From JBGASG01 sp046328035 (GTDB lineage Bacteria; Cyanobacteriota; Vampirovibrionia; Obscuribacterales; Obscuribacteraceae), in assembly GCA_046328035.1 (NCBI GenBank), contig JAXLXI010000001.1, forward strand, positions 599,193 through 663,192: a stretch of DNA of 64,000 nucleotides, in the 5' to 3' direction. A model generated the notes under the pieces. The model saw only the letters and a program-made list of their open reading frames with translations, searched no databases and was not told the DNA's origin. The position numbers and the translations under genes were made by a program. Positions 18,286 to 27,656 of this stretch are shown in pieces (position 1 is the stretch's first letter; each line of letters starts with the position of its first letter).

Positions 18286-20240
18286 GGCGCAACCGTCACA
18301 GCCACAAGTCGGACCGGTTCGTCGTACAGAGCACCACCTTCGCCGATGTCCGTGGTGGCGGCACGCACCAGCGAGTTGGCGCAACGTCCCGCGTGCCAGT
18401 GTCCGCCTTTGGGCATGAGCAATACATCTTCTCGCTGACGGGCGTCATGCTTGACGCGTACGGTCATTGAACCCACGCAAGACTCGAGAAGGCCCGTTGC
18501 ACCGTCGGCGATGCCGCCTGCCGAATTGGGATGCACCACCACTTCTGCATACCCGTCTTGCGGAACCGACCACTGCGACGACTGAGCTTTCTCAGTGGAC
18601 AGTGCCATGAGTTGCAAAGGATAGTCCGTCTTCGAGACTCCCGTCTGCTGCGGCGCCGGTGGTGCTTCGGTAATGAGATTGACGCGCCCGGTTTCGGTGG
18701 AAAACTTGCGATCGGCGAATAATATCTTTGGTGCCAGCGGGTTTCTTTGCGGACCATCCGCTTCCAGTTTCTCCAGGGTGATTCCAAGATCGGTCAGCTT
18801 AGAACTCAGAATGCGCTGCTTCCACTGACGCGCCGTTGGGTTCATCTTATCTGCCAGACCGACTCGTTCAGCCAAGCCTTGCATGATTTCCAGATCGCTG
18901 CGAATGTCGGCTGGTGGTGCCACCACCGGGGTTGCCACGCCGATCCAGTGGTGCCCGTAGGCGCCGAGCAGATCGTCGGCTTCCAACAAGGTAGTGGTTG
19001 GCAATACCAGATGCGCCAGCCGGGCGGTGTCGGTCATGAACGAGTCGACAACGACCACAAACTCGCGGGACTTAAGCGCCTCGACGATTGTGTCGGATTC
19101 GGGAAGCATGGCAACTGGATTGCCGGCGGTGACCCAGATCGCGCGGATGGGCGGGTCTGATGCAGCCAGCACTTCCTTGCCGAATAGCGGCTCGCATATG
19201 GTGCGCGGTGCTGCGTCGGCGCCTCTAATAAACGAAAAGTCGAATCCGCCGCGTCGCTTGAAGTAAAAGGAGACGCCACCACCGGGAATGCCGATGTTCC
19301 CAGATATCGCGCACAGAGCATCGAGCGCGCGCACGATGGCACCACCGTTGCGACGACGTCCCATGCCCCAGCCCACCAGAATCGCCGTCGGCTTTTCCGC
19401 CCCCAGCCGGCGGGCCAGGTCGAGTGCATCGTCAACAGAAACATCCGCCTGCCGGCACCACTTTTCGACCGAATGCCTAAAGCACAGCGCACGAAACTCG
19501 TCCAGATTGTCGCAGTACTTCGCCGCATCCTTATCAATCCAGTTGTTCTCGAAGAGAAGTCGAGCCACCGCCATCGCTAATGCAAAGTCTGCGGCGGGAC
19601 GAGGTTGCAAATACTTGGTTACGAGTGACGCGGTTTTCTGGTACACCGGGTCGATTTGCACCAACTCGGTGCCGGACTTCGCCGCTTCCTGCAACACCGG
19701 CACCAGATGCGGGCTGCTGACGCTGACGTTTTTTCCCCACAATAGAATGTGTCGCGAGTTGAGCAGGTCGAAGACATCGTTGCTGTCCTCGTCGCCGAAG
19801 TCGATAACTTGCGCCGCGTCGCCCGCGCCCGAGCAAATATCGCCGCGCTTGATGGTCACCGGTCCGAACTGCTCGAAGAAGTAGTCGCAAAGATGTTTTA
19901 AAGCTCCGAGAGATCCGCCGCTTCGATAGTGAAAAATGGCGGCGGCTCCGGATTCTTTTTTGATGGTGCTCAGTTTCTCAGCGCAGAGATCCAGAGCCTC
20001 ATCCCACGATATCGGATGAAACTGGCCGTCGCTGCCGCGCAGTAATGGCGTCATCAGGCGGTCGGGTGAGTTCTGCAATGCAGGAAACAGCGTCGTACGG
20101 TAGCAAAGGAACCCGCGCGTGAGAGGATGGCTCTTGTCACCACGCAGGCTGACCACCTTGCCGTTGTCATCGATCGTAGCTTCGATGCTGCAGGCATCGG
20201 GGCAATCTCTACTACATACGGTTTTGCGTGTTTCAGGCAT
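18282..20240 (-). CDS. Molybdopterin-dependent oxidoreductase (formate dehydrogenase/nitrate reductase-like)
   Basis: A 652-residue member of the DMSO-reductase superfamily (COG0243). The N-terminus has an iron-sulfur motif C-x3-C-x3-C (VCSRDCPDAC) with a fourth Cys in GFLC about 30 residues later, so one 4Fe-4S cluster. Then SWDEALDLCAEKL, FHYRSGGSLG, GDICSGAGDAAQ, ILLWGKN, LVGWGMGRRRNGG and, near the C-terminus, the molybdopterin dinucleotide-binding domain (PLQLMA..., AEVVVHPNSAG). No twin-arginine signal is seen, so it is probably cytoplasmic. The substrate is not evident. The start ATG at 20240 overlaps the kinase stop by 8 nt, and its own stop overlaps the MFS start, so it sits in a translationally coupled chain. 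No partner iron-sulfur or diaphorase subunit is adjacent. Confidence 0.9.
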   Translation of the reverse strand: MPETRKTVCSRDCPDACSIEATIDDNGKVVSLRGDKSHPLTRGFLCYRTTLFPALQNSPDRLMTPLLRGSDGQFHPISWDEALDLCAEKLSTIKKESGAAAIFHYRSGGSLGALKHLCDYFFEQFGPVTIKRGDICSGAGDAAQVIDFGDEDSNDVFDLLNSRHILLWGKNVSVSSPHLVPVLQEAAKSGTELVQIDPVYQKTASLVTKYLQPRPAADFALAMAVARLLFENNWIDKDAAKYCDNLDEFRALCFRHSVEKWCRQADVSVDDALDLARRLGAEKPTAILVGWGMGRRRNGGAIVRALDALCAISGNIGIPGGGVSFYFKRRGGFDFSFIRGADAAPRTICEPLFGKEVLAASDPPIRAIWVTAGNPVAMLPESDTIVEALKSREFVVVVDSFMTDTARLAHLVLPTTTLLEADDLLGAYGHHWIGVATPVVAPPADIRSDLEIMQGLAERVGLADKMNPTARQWKQRILSSKLTDLGITLEKLEADGPQRNPLAPKILFADRKFSTETGRVNLITEAPPAPQQTGVSKTDYPLQLMALSTEKAQSSQWSVPQDGYAEVVVHPNSAGGIADGATGLLESCVGSMTVRVKHDARQREDVLLMPKGGHWHAGRCANSLVRAATTDIGEGGALYDEPVRLVAVTVAP

Positions 20241-21660
20241 TGTTCGGACGCCGTTTGTGGAACCAGAAGGAAAGGACCAGTGATACCACGCAGATAGCGA
20301 TGTTGGCTCGCACGTAAAGCGGGTTGTACACCACCTGCGCCAGCGGTGTGCGAATGGCATCAGGCAGCAGACCTTGCGTGACGAAACAGAACGCGTTGGG
20401 CAGCATAATCGCGTACGCCAGTGTTCCCCAGCGCGCCGCTACGCGTTCATTCGAAGCCGGCGCCGTAAACATCTTTTTGATGTTGGCGAACAGCGCCCAG
20501 AGCATAAATAGGAACATGGCGCGAAACATCAGCATCTGATAGTTGATGCGACCACCAAAAATAATGGGCAGCATCACCAGCGCGACGGTGGCAAAGCCGA
20601 GTCCGAACACGAGCACCGTCGGCGACTTCTTCTGCTGCAGTTTCTTCCATTTAGAAGAAAGCTTGGCGCTCTGCGCGACGCGCTGGCCTTCTTTAATGAG
20701 TCGCAGGTCGGCAATCAGTTCGTCGATTGTTTGATAGCGGTCTGATAGCTCGACTGCCAATGCTTTGTCGATGACATTCTGGAAACTGCCGAGCTCCTTA
20801 ATTTTGGTGCCGGCGCTTTTGCTCAAAGGTTCGTAGTTGCCTTCGATGTGTTTCATCAAAGCTTCGATCAAACTTTTCGCTTCGAATGCCTGTTTGCCAG
20901 TCAAAACCTCGTACAGCACGCAACCTGTCGAGTAAATGTCGGTGCGCGCGTCCGCCCGTTTGGCGCGGCACTGTTCGGGGCTCATGTAGATAGGCGTACC
21001 GATTGCTTCGCCTGTGGCGGTCAATTGCGCCGACGCGGCAGCTTCTTCGTCGATGATGCTGGCCAGTCCGAAGTCGATGAGCTTCACCCGCGGTGCGCCC
21101 GACTCGTCGCGCGACAACCAGATGTTTTCTGGCTTGATGTCGCGGTGGATGATGTTTTTCTCGTGTGCCGCGGCTAGACCGACGCAGACTTGTTCGATGA
21201 TGCTCAGACCTTCTTCGACAGGCAGCGCGCCACGAGTGCTGATCTCTTTTGCCAGCGAGGAACCTTTGAGCAACTCCATCATCAAGCAAAATTGCTGGTC
21301 TCCGTTGATGGTGAAGTCGACCACGCGAGCGACGTTTGGATGATCGAGAGCGACGAGCGCCTGCGCCTCGCGTTTGAAGCGTCCAATCTTCGCCTCGTCC
21401 GTCGCATACTTAGAATGCATCACCTTCATGGCGAGACGATTCTTCAGGAGCGTGTGCTCGACTTCGTAGACCCTGCCATACGCGCCCGAACCAATTTCGC
21501 TGACGACAAGATATCGATCGCCGATCACTTTGCCAATGAGCGGATCTCGTTGTGTGCGCACCGTATTGTCCAACGCCGCTGCGACCGCCTTCCGCTCGTC
21601 GTTGCCCTGCGAGATGTACGGCTTATCGTCCAACGTATCCTTTTTGTCGTCGACGCCCAC
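20233..21660 (-). CDS. Membrane Ser/Thr protein kinase
   Basis: A 475-residue PknB-type kinase. Domain about residues 48-315: glycine loop GSGAYG (57-62), Lys79, HRDIKPEN with Asp174, DFG at 196-198, and MSPEQ. All catalytic residues are intact. The C-terminal 120 residues hold four hydrophobic segments (VLVFGLGFATVALVMLPIIF and three more), so it is anchored with several passes and has no large extracellular sensor. The start is a GTG at 21660 overlapping the TAG of the 26-codon mini-gene (TAGTG), and its stop overlaps the molybdoenzyme start, so it lies in the middle of a coupled chain with a caspase-like protease. Bacterial clusters of metacaspase and Ser/Thr kinase are known, but the role here is inferred only. 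Confidence 0.92.
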   Translation of the reverse strand: MGVDDKKDTLDDKPYISQGNDERKAVAAALDNTVRTQRDPLIGKVIGDRYLVVSEIGSGAYGRVYEVEHTLLKNRLAMKVMHSKYATDEAKIGRFKREAQALVALDHPNVARVVDFTINGDQQFCLMMELLKGSSLAKEISTRGALPVEEGLSIIEQVCVGLAAAHEKNIIHRDIKPENIWLSRDESGAPRVKLIDFGLASIIDEEAAASAQLTATGEAIGTPIYMSPEQCRAKRADARTDIYSTGCVLYEVLTGKQAFEAKSLIEALMKHIEGNYEPLSKSAGTKIKELGSFQNVIDKALAVELSDRYQTIDELIADLRLIKEGQRVAQSAKLSSKWKKLQQKKSPTVLVFGLGFATVALVMLPIIFGGRINYQMLMFRAMFLFMLWALFANIKKMFTAPASNERVAARWGTLAYAIMLPNAFCFVTQGLLPDAIRTPLAQVVYNPLYVRANIAICVVSLVLSFWFHKRRPNNA

Positions 21661-21740
21661 TAGCCTTCCTCGCCCTCTTCAAAGTCGAGGTTTTGTGGAG
21701 GCTTAGCTGTAGTGCTTTTCTTTTCAGTAGTTTTTGGCAT
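21660..21740 (-). CDS. 26-residue mini-gene between caspase and kinase
   Basis: An ATG-started frame of 26 codons reading MPKTTEKKSTTAKPPQ followed by an acidic tail of Asp/Glu/Gly. It has a good ribosome-binding site (AGGTGA, 7 nt before the ATG), begins 18 nt after the caspase stop, and its TAG overlaps the kinase GTG by one base. Its N-half is Lys/Thr/Pro-rich and could offer phosphorylation sites (Thr4, Thr5, Ser9, Thr10, Thr11), while the C-half is acidic. It may be a real small protein, or a translational coupler that delivers ribosomes to the GTG start. No homologue is known to me. Confidence 0.55.
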   Translation of the reverse strand: MPKTTEKKSTTAKPPQNLDFEEGEEG

Positions 21741-21758
21741 TTGCTTTTCACCTCATGC

Positions 21759-23354
21759 TCACATACGGGTGAAGGTCAGTCCGCTGGGACCGACCATCTT
21801 CACGGCACGGCGGCCGTTGAACACAAGGTCGCCGGTAAACTGACCGCCGTGAGGACCGGTCCAGGAAACTGTTACTTCGGTACCTTTGAAATTGATGCTG
21901 CCGCTGCCCATCTCATTCGACATCGGCAACAGATTCCAACCGAATGTGCTGCCGATCTGCCAGATTGTGATTGGCTGCCTATAGGGGGATATCCACGTTC
22001 CTGCGAGATCTGGGCAAACCGCCTTCGGCAGCAGATGTCGATTTTCGGAACGCACAAAAATATGTCCATCTGAGGCGACGGTTCGAGTTACGTTCCCGGC
22101 GGCGTCGCATTCGATGCGGGCGGTGCTGCTGCCGTTAAGGGCGCCTGTCCATTGAGCAATGCAAGTCTTATTGTCATCACTGATGGTGCCCTTCCCAATA
22201 ATGCCGGCAGGCATGGTCCATCCGTAATTGCGACCGTCTTGCCAGATGTCGTAGTCCGCACCGTTGGTGCCAATCCAGTGCCCGGAGATGTTGGGAATGC
22301 GAGCAGGTGCAGCTTGTACCGGAGGCGCAACCTGCACTGGCGGGGCGCTTGCCGGCGGCTTCGTCATGGCAACTTGTTGGGACGGCCGCGCCGCAGGCGT
22401 TTCTTGCTGCACCACATCCGGTTCATCCGCCACCATCGGTTTGCGCGGGCTGGCAGGCTTTGCAGCCAACACCAGATCGCGCCCCTTCCACTTACTCATT
22501 TCCAGAACCGGTGTTTGCATCACTCCCCGTTCCGACACCACCTGTTGCTGCACGCCGGACTTCAGAAACGAGAACGCGTCTGTCAGTCTCGTCTGGGTCC
22601 CTTTTGATTGCAGCGCATCGATCAGAGTGTGCGTGAATACACCATTGGGATACTTCTTCGATTCCCATGACGCCTCGTTCTTCTGACTCGAGCAGATCAC
22701 CATGCATCCGGTGCCTTGCAACAAAGAGGTGTCGACGTTGCCCTTGCGCGCGATGCCCTTGCTGGCATCACTGGCGCCACCAGAGTGACAAGCGTCGAAG
22801 ATTACCAGCACGCGATTTGCGTGTACGCGTTTTTTGATCGCGCTGGCGAGCGCTTCGATGTCGATGCCGGTCGTGTACAGCTTGTCCGGGTTGGTGTCAT
22901 ACGCGACGATGTAATTGACTCCCGCCACATCCATTTCGGATGGACTGCCATGGCTGGAGAAATAGATCACCACGAGATCGTCCGGCAGCGTCACGTATGG
23001 CAGCCAGCTCTGTCCCATTACATCGAGAATACGGTTTTTCGTTGCTTGCGAATTGGTAAGCAGCTTGACGTGGTCGGGCGCGAAATTGCACTTGTTGACC
23101 AGGAAGTTGCGAAAGTCGGTCGCGTCCTTTGCCGCATATTGGAGGTTGAGTTCCTTCGACTTGAATTCGCTGATGCCGACGATTACCGCCCACTTATCTG
23201 AGATGGGCGTGTTAGCAAGAGCGTCGTCGATGGACTCCTCTGCTGCGCCGGCGGGTTGTGGAGAAAAGCCGGCAAGAAACAATGCGAAAGCCACACACGC
23301 TGCCGCAAGGACGTGGGCGCACTTCTTAGTGGCGTCAGCAATTGCAATTGACAT
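21759..23354 (-). CDS. Caspase-family (C14) exported protease with duplicated C-terminal domain
   Basis: A 531-residue protein. Residues 13-38 are a signal peptide or anchor ending near AGAA. The caspase-like domain (about 50-300) has the catalytic His135 in YFSSHGS and Cys189 in FDACHSGG, both in the standard context, so it should be active. A Pro/Ala-rich linker (about 305-360) leads to two related beta-domains of about 70 residues, each starting with a 'GHWIGTNGADYDIWQDG...YGW' or 'GTWISPYRQPITIWQIG...FGW' pattern. These resemble small lipocalin-like beta modules. Bacterial caspase homologues act in stress, defence or cell-death roles. It is the first gene of the coupled chain leading to the kinase, and an extended -10 promoter lies 55 bp upstream. 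Confidence 0.92.
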   Translation of the reverse strand: MSIAIADATKKCAHVLAAACVAFALFLAGFSPQPAGAAEESIDDALANTPISDKWAVIVGISEFKSKELNLQYAAKDATDFRNFLVNKCNFAPDHVKLLTNSQATKNRILDVMGQSWLPYVTLPDDLVVIYFSSHGSPSEMDVAGVNYIVAYDTNPDKLYTTGIDIEALASAIKKRVHANRVLVIFDACHSGGASDASKGIARKGNVDTSLLQGTGCMVICSSQKNEASWESKKYPNGVFTHTLIDALQSKGTQTRLTDAFSFLKSGVQQQVVSERGVMQTPVLEMSKWKGRDLVLAAKPASPRKPMVADEPDVVQQETPAARPSQQVAMTKPPASAPPVQVAPPVQAAPARIPNISGHWIGTNGADYDIWQDGRNYGWTMPAGIIGKGTISDDNKTCIAQWTGALNGSSTARIECDAAGNVTRTVASDGHIFVRSENRHLLPKAVCPDLAGTWISPYRQPITIWQIGSTFGWNLLPMSNEMGSGSINFKGTEVTVSWTGPHGGQFTGDLVFNGRRAVKMVGPSGLTFTRM

Positions 23355-23407
23355 CTAGGTCTAACTCACCGCAGGCTTGGTTGCATTTGCGCTTTCCAAG
23401 GGGGTGA

Positions 23408-23432
23408 ATTATACCAGCCGGACGCAGTCCGG
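23408..23432 (-). promoter_or_regulatory. Extended -10 promoter with overlapping dyad
   Basis: On the minus strand TGGTATAAT is a perfect extended -10 element (TATAAT at 23408-23413). Just upstream, CCGGAC and GTCCGG (23418-23432) form a perfect 6-bp dyad where the -35 would be, a possible operator. It drives the caspase gene and, by coupling, the kinase, molybdoenzyme and transporter genes. Confidence 0.6.
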
Positions 23433-23437
23433 TTCCA

Positions 23438-24265
23438 TCACTTCGCGGCGGTACTGATGTTCCGCAAGTTCTCGGCGACGACCTGGCTGAGCCGCGCCTT
23501 GTCGTTTGGATGACTGGATGTGAGATGCGCTGCGTCAGCAAGCAATGAGTGTGCCAGTTTTGGCTTGCCAGTACTGACATATAAGATGGCAAGGTTGTTT
23601 TCTGCGGCTGCGCAAAGCTGGTGTTCATTAGCGCGACGAAAAACATCCACAGCTACTTTGTAAGCGCTCTCTGCTTTGTCAGGTTGACCGGTCAGGAAGT
23701 AAATCTTTCCGAGCCCCGCCAGCGCGCGACCGACATTCGCATCGTTCGAGGTATCGAAGCGGGAGGCTAGCGCGGAAACTTGTTTGGCGGAAGTGATTGA
23801 GTTTGATCCCAATACACCGAGGAACTGCTTCTCGGCGATGTCATACTCGCCGCGCGCACGATAGAAGTCTCCATGCCTGATCGCGTGGCTGCCGCCGGGA
23901 TGCGATGGCGTAATCCAGACCGCGTGCACGAGGTCAATCAACGAGCGCTGATTCGTGTACTCGTCAGCGAGCGAACTCTTGCGATCAAAAAGAAACACTT
24001 CGTGATCGACTTCATCTGCGAAGCAGTCCGTGTACCAGATTTGCGTGAACCCGGTGCCGAGAAACAGTGCCAGCATCACCAGCGCTGCGGCTCCCAATAT
24101 GTTCGATATCCGCTGATGCCTGTCGGTCTTCTTGCGCAATTGCATGAGGTCGGAATCGGATTCGATCGAAACCTCTTTCTGGGTGACGAGCCGCAATATG
24201 TAGTATGCGGCGATAAGACTCGCCACGCATACACCTGCCGCCGCTAAATAGAACGGGTTCGTCAT
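23438..24265 (-). CDS. TPR-containing membrane protein
   Basis: A 275-residue protein with two N-terminal membrane segments (residues 5-26 and 55-75) and a C-terminal region of tetratricopeptide repeats: ARGEYDIAEKQFLGVLG, ALAGLGKIYFLTGQPDKAES and AAENNLAILYVSTGKPKLAHS, at about 34-residue intervals. Such proteins act as scaffolds. The start ATG has AGGTGA 7 nt upstream. It follows the PBP1A gene by 37 nt on the same strand and precedes the caspase operon promoter, so it may be co-transcribed with PBP1A. No catalytic motif is seen. Confidence 0.8.
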   Translation of the reverse strand: MTNPFYLAAAGVCVASLIAAYYILRLVTQKEVSIESDSDLMQLRKKTDRHQRISNILGAAALVMLALFLGTGFTQIWYTDCFADEVDHEVFLFDRKSSLADEYTNQRSLIDLVHAVWITPSHPGGSHAIRHGDFYRARGEYDIAEKQFLGVLGSNSITSAKQVSALASRFDTSNDANVGRALAGLGKIYFLTGQPDKAESAYKVAVDVFRRANEHQLCAAAENNLAILYVSTGKPKLAHSLLADAAHLTSSHPNDKARLSQVVAENLRNISTAAK

Positions 24266-24302
24266 GCACCGTCACCTGAGTAACGGTTATATTAGCAGAC
24301 GA

Positions 24303-26786
24303 CTACATGTGCGGTTCGCGCTCGGGTGCTGCGGCAACGGGAATTTCCGGAGCCGTCCAGATGGTGCCGGCTGACGGGCTGACAGGTGAAGAGGCAACCG
24401 GCACCTCGATGGTGCGTGTGCGTTCGCGGATGCTCATGCCTCGTGTTGTTGACACAGCGCCGTAGCTCGGGTTGGCTGGCTGCTGCGCACCATACTGCGG
24501 CAGCGCAGAGTTGAAGGACTGTTGGGCGCCGGACACCGGCTGAGTGGTGGCATTGGATGGCTGCTGCTGGGCGCCGTACGCCGGCTGCATGCTGTACTGG
24601 CTCGGGTGGCCGTACTGAAGTTGACTTGGGTCGCCGTAGGCGCCTGTCTGTTGAGCATTGGCTTGCGCCAGTTGATTGCGATAGCTCGCCACATAACGCT
24701 GCAGACCGACTGCGCTGATGATACCGGTCTCGGTGGCGACCTTGTTCAGTTCTGGGTACGCCAGAGCTTCAGCCGCTTGCTTGGAATCAAGTCGTGCCAC
24801 CACAGTCGTTGGTTTGGCTTTTGCGTTGACCAGCCCGGCGTAGTCCATGCCCGATGCCAATTCGCTATCGCCGAACACCGGGATGCCGCGCATCAAGGGC
24901 TCGGCAGGTGGTGCGAACGCGGTCACTACCGGCTTGTGCATTTGGGTGTACGGTGCCATGTAATCGCGCCAGATGCGTGCCATGACGGTGCCGCCGGTTG
25001 CATGCGTGCCGCGCACTGGTTTGTTCTTATCGTTGCCGCCCCAGACGGCGGTCACCGTCTCTGGTGTGAAGCCGACAAACCAGAGGTCCTTGCCTTTGTC
25101 GGCGGTGCCGGTCTTACCAGCCACTGCAACGCCGGGCAGGCGAGCGGCGGTCCCTGTCCCTCGTTGCACCACGTCTTGCATGGCATCAACGAGCTGAGCG
25201 CAGTTTTGCGACGGCAGGTTCGAACTCGGTGTCGACACGAACTCTCTAAGCTTGACACCGTCTTCGGTGTCGATTTCGCGGATGGCTTGCGGCTGCATAT
25301 ATGTACCGTAGCGCGCCAGCGTTCCATAAGAAGCTGCCATATCCAGCGGTGTGACCGCACAACTTCCCAGTGCCAGCGACGGATACGCATCCATCTGGGC
25401 ACGGACGCCGGCTGTGCGGGCGGTTTCGATCACGCGGTCAAGACCGACTGCCTGTCCGACTCTGATCGCGCAAACGTTTCTTGACATACACAAGGCGTCA
25501 CGCACCGAGAGCCACCCCAGGAAGCGACCATCGAAATTCTTTGGCTCCCACACCGGCATGCCGGTACTTTCCAATTTAAAAGGAACGTCGGCAACCAGGC
25601 TGTCTTGAGCGAGCGTTCCGTCGATCAGAGCGGCCAGATATACGAATGGTTTGAATGAAGAACCGGCGGTGTGTGGTGCGACTGCGCGGTTCCATTCGTT
25701 GCCGCTGTAGCGACCCACGCCGCCGACCATGGCGACAATGCCACCATCATGCAGCGACATCGACACCAGGGCACCCTGGTCGATGCCGTGCGGTGCATTC
25801 TTGATGCCGTTGTTCAATGCCTTTTCGGCTAGTTGCTGCGCCTTCGGATCCAGATGAGTGTATACCTTGTAACCGCGCGTCCACATCTGCGAGCCGAGTT
25901 CTTTTTCCAACTGGTCCAGGACGAATGCCACATAATGCGGGTAGTGCAACTTGTGCGGACCTTCGACGAACACCAGTTCGGTCTGCTTCTCGCGTTGCGC
26001 GTCAAAGGGTGTGATGTAGCCGTTTCTCGCCATCTTGTCCAAAACTTCGTTGCGGCGAGCTATCGCTAGATCTTCGTTACCCGGGGCGGCTAAGGTCGTC
26101 GGCGACTTGAGCAAGCCCGCCAGGAATGCTGACTCGCCGACGCTCAGCTGCGACGCCGGCTTGTTGAAGTAATGTTCGGCTGCGCGCTGAATGCCGTGAG
26201 CGCCGCCGCCGAAGTAGACTTCATTTAAATAGCTCTCGAGAATCTTGGTTTTAGAGTAACGATTTTCCAGGTCCCAGGCGACGAACGCTTCGCGTATTTT
26301 ACGGACATAAGAGCGATCGTCTTTGTCGAGAAACAAATTGCGAGCCAACTGCTGCGTCAGTGTGGAGGCACCTTCCACGGTGCTGCCGGCTTTCCAGTTG
26401 ACATAAGCTGCCCGTGCGATGCCGACCGGGTCGAGACCGTGGTGCTTATAGAAATTGTGGTCCTCAACTGCCACCACTGCGTTGCGCATGTTGATCGACA
26501 TCTTCTCCAGCGGGACCGGTTCGCGGTCGCGGGTTTGAATCGTGCAGATCTCTCGGTTGTAGCGGTCATAGATGGTGATGCCGCTTTTGGTCTCGGCGAG
26601 CGTTTCCAGCGAAGCGTCCGGCACTTGCAGTGCGGTTCGCACTCCCAGCAGGGTGGCGCAGGTGGCGGCTGTCACCACCAGACCGGTCGCAGTTATCCTT
26701 TGTATGCGAGTCATGGGACGCTTGTCGAAGCGACCGAAGAAATTGCGAGCCAAACCTTTAAATCCGGTTTTGTCCTGTAGGTCCAC
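24303..26786 (-). CDS. Class A penicillin-binding protein (PBP1A type)
   Basis: An 827-residue bifunctional peptidoglycan synthase. I start at the GTG at 26786, which has GGAGGAG about 9 nt upstream; an ATG 20 codons earlier has none. A single membrane anchor lies at about residues 30-52. The glycosyltransferase domain (GT51) has VAVEDHNFYKHHG with catalytic Glu108 and EGASTLTQQLARN. The transpeptidase domain has S376-S-F-K379, a CMSRN motif (SxN) and KTGTAD, all intact. The last 130 residues are Gln/Ala/Pro/Tyr-rich low complexity with PSQLQYG/PSQYSMQP-like tandem units, probably disordered. It polymerises and cross-links glycan strands at the cytoplasmic membrane. Confidence 0.94.
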   Translation of the reverse strand: MDLQDKTGFKGLARNFFGRFDKRPMTRIQRITATGLVVTAATCATLLGVRTALQVPDASLETLAETKSGITIYDRYNREICTIQTRDREPVPLEKMSINMRNAVVAVEDHNFYKHHGLDPVGIARAAYVNWKAGSTVEGASTLTQQLARNLFLDKDDRSYVRKIREAFVAWDLENRYSKTKILESYLNEVYFGGGAHGIQRAAEHYFNKPASQLSVGESAFLAGLLKSPTTLAAPGNEDLAIARRNEVLDKMARNGYITPFDAQREKQTELVFVEGPHKLHYPHYVAFVLDQLEKELGSQMWTRGYKVYTHLDPKAQQLAEKALNNGIKNAPHGIDQGALVSMSLHDGGIVAMVGGVGRYSGNEWNRAVAPHTAGSSFKPFVYLAALIDGTLAQDSLVADVPFKLESTGMPVWEPKNFDGRFLGWLSVRDALCMSRNVCAIRVGQAVGLDRVIETARTAGVRAQMDAYPSLALGSCAVTPLDMAASYGTLARYGTYMQPQAIREIDTEDGVKLREFVSTPSSNLPSQNCAQLVDAMQDVVQRGTGTAARLPGVAVAGKTGTADKGKDLWFVGFTPETVTAVWGGNDKNKPVRGTHATGGTVMARIWRDYMAPYTQMHKPVVTAFAPPAEPLMRGIPVFGDSELASGMDYAGLVNAKAKPTTVVARLDSKQAAEALAYPELNKVATETGIISAVGLQRYVASYRNQLAQANAQQTGAYGDPSQLQYGHPSQYSMQPAYGAQQQPSNATTQPVSGAQQSFNSALPQYGAQQPANPSYGAVSTTRGMSIRERTRTIEVPVASSPVSPSAGTIWTAPEIPVAAAPEREPHM

Positions 26787-26957
26787 TTGCCTGTCTCCTC
26801 CGGGCACGAGGGTTAGACCTGCACACGCCTCCGGTGCAGATCTCATGTTTCGGTGGTTGTGCAGACGAGTTGTGTTGAAATCGGTTCCAAACCGCTAAGC
26901 CTATGTCCTAGCGGAACTCCACTGGCGGCTCTGCGTCATTCCCGCCGGAGGCAACCC

Positions 26958-27656
26958 ATGAGTTCAGCGACACCTTATCGACATCCCAAAGCTCTGCATA
27001 TGCGCCACGGTGTGGGTGGTCCCAATCGTCGAAGCGCGACCATTCGCGGATTTCTCAAAGACAACGCGCTGTCGCTGTTGATGGTGACGTTGTTCCTTAT
27101 GTTCTGGGGGGCTCAGAGTTACACGGGCTACCTTGTTTATGAAGACGACTCTGCGCGCACGAGGCAGCCCCACCTGTCCTATATTCAATACTTGCGCTCC
27201 GCTCACTTCTGGGAGGCTACCGCGGAAAACTGGGAAAGCGAGTTCTTCCAGATGGGATCGCTGGTGGTGTTGACAGTGTTTTTCAAGCAGAAAGGATCTA
27301 TCGAATCCGATGATGACGATGAGAAGACCTCGTCGAAAAAGAAACGCACTAAATCCAGCCATATTCGCAGCAAGCTGTTGCGCATCCTCTACGAAAACTC
27401 GCTCGGCATTGCTCTGTTGTCGTTGTTTGCCGGCTGTTTTGCCGGACACGCGGCATCGAGCTATGCAGAGCATTCGCAGGAGCTTGCTGCGCTCGGACAG
27501 CACGTACCGACCTTCATGGAATTTATGCGGTCGCCCGAACTCTGGTTCGAGTCAACGCAAAACTGGCAATCGGAATTTCTGGCGGTCGCTTCGCTGACCA
27601 TCCTGTCTATCTTCTTGCGTCAGAAAAACTCAGCCGAATCGAAGACTGTCGACTGA
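26958..27656 (+). CDS. DUF6766-like membrane protein
   Basis: A 232-residue protein. The ATG at 26958 is preceded by GGAGG and begins a hydrophilic N-terminus; a longer frame to 26853 has no ribosome site. Two related halves are visible, each with a hydrophobic helix (FLKDNALSLLMVTLFLMFWG; LYENSLGIALLSLFAGCFAG), then a short loop and an FW-ExT-NWxSEF signature (HFWEATAENWESEFFQMGS and LWFESTQNWQSEFLAVAS), followed by a second helix ending in K/RQKxSxES. This is the pattern of the DUF6766 family, whose function is unknown. Four membrane segments in total. The intergenic region to PBP1A holds two small dyads (CTGCAC/GTGCAG at 26819-26839 and CCGCTA/TAGCGG at 26892-26914). Its 3' end overlaps the next, convergent gene by 27 nt. 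Confidence 0.75.
   Translation: MSSATPYRHPKALHMRHGVGGPNRRSATIRGFLKDNALSLLMVTLFLMFWGAQSYTGYLVYEDDSARTRQPHLSYIQYLRSAHFWEATAENWESEFFQMGSLVVLTVFFKQKGSIESDDDDEKTSSKKKRTKSSHIRSKLLRILYENSLGIALLSLFAGCFAGHAASSYAEHSQELAALGQHVPTFMEFMRSPELWFESTQNWQSEFLAVASLTILSIFLRQKNSAESKTVD

Noticed and set aside
24522..25484. 320-codon plus-strand frame opposite the PBP1A gene
   Set aside because: Cys/Gly/His-rich translation with no domain; the PBP1A motifs on the other strand are complete.
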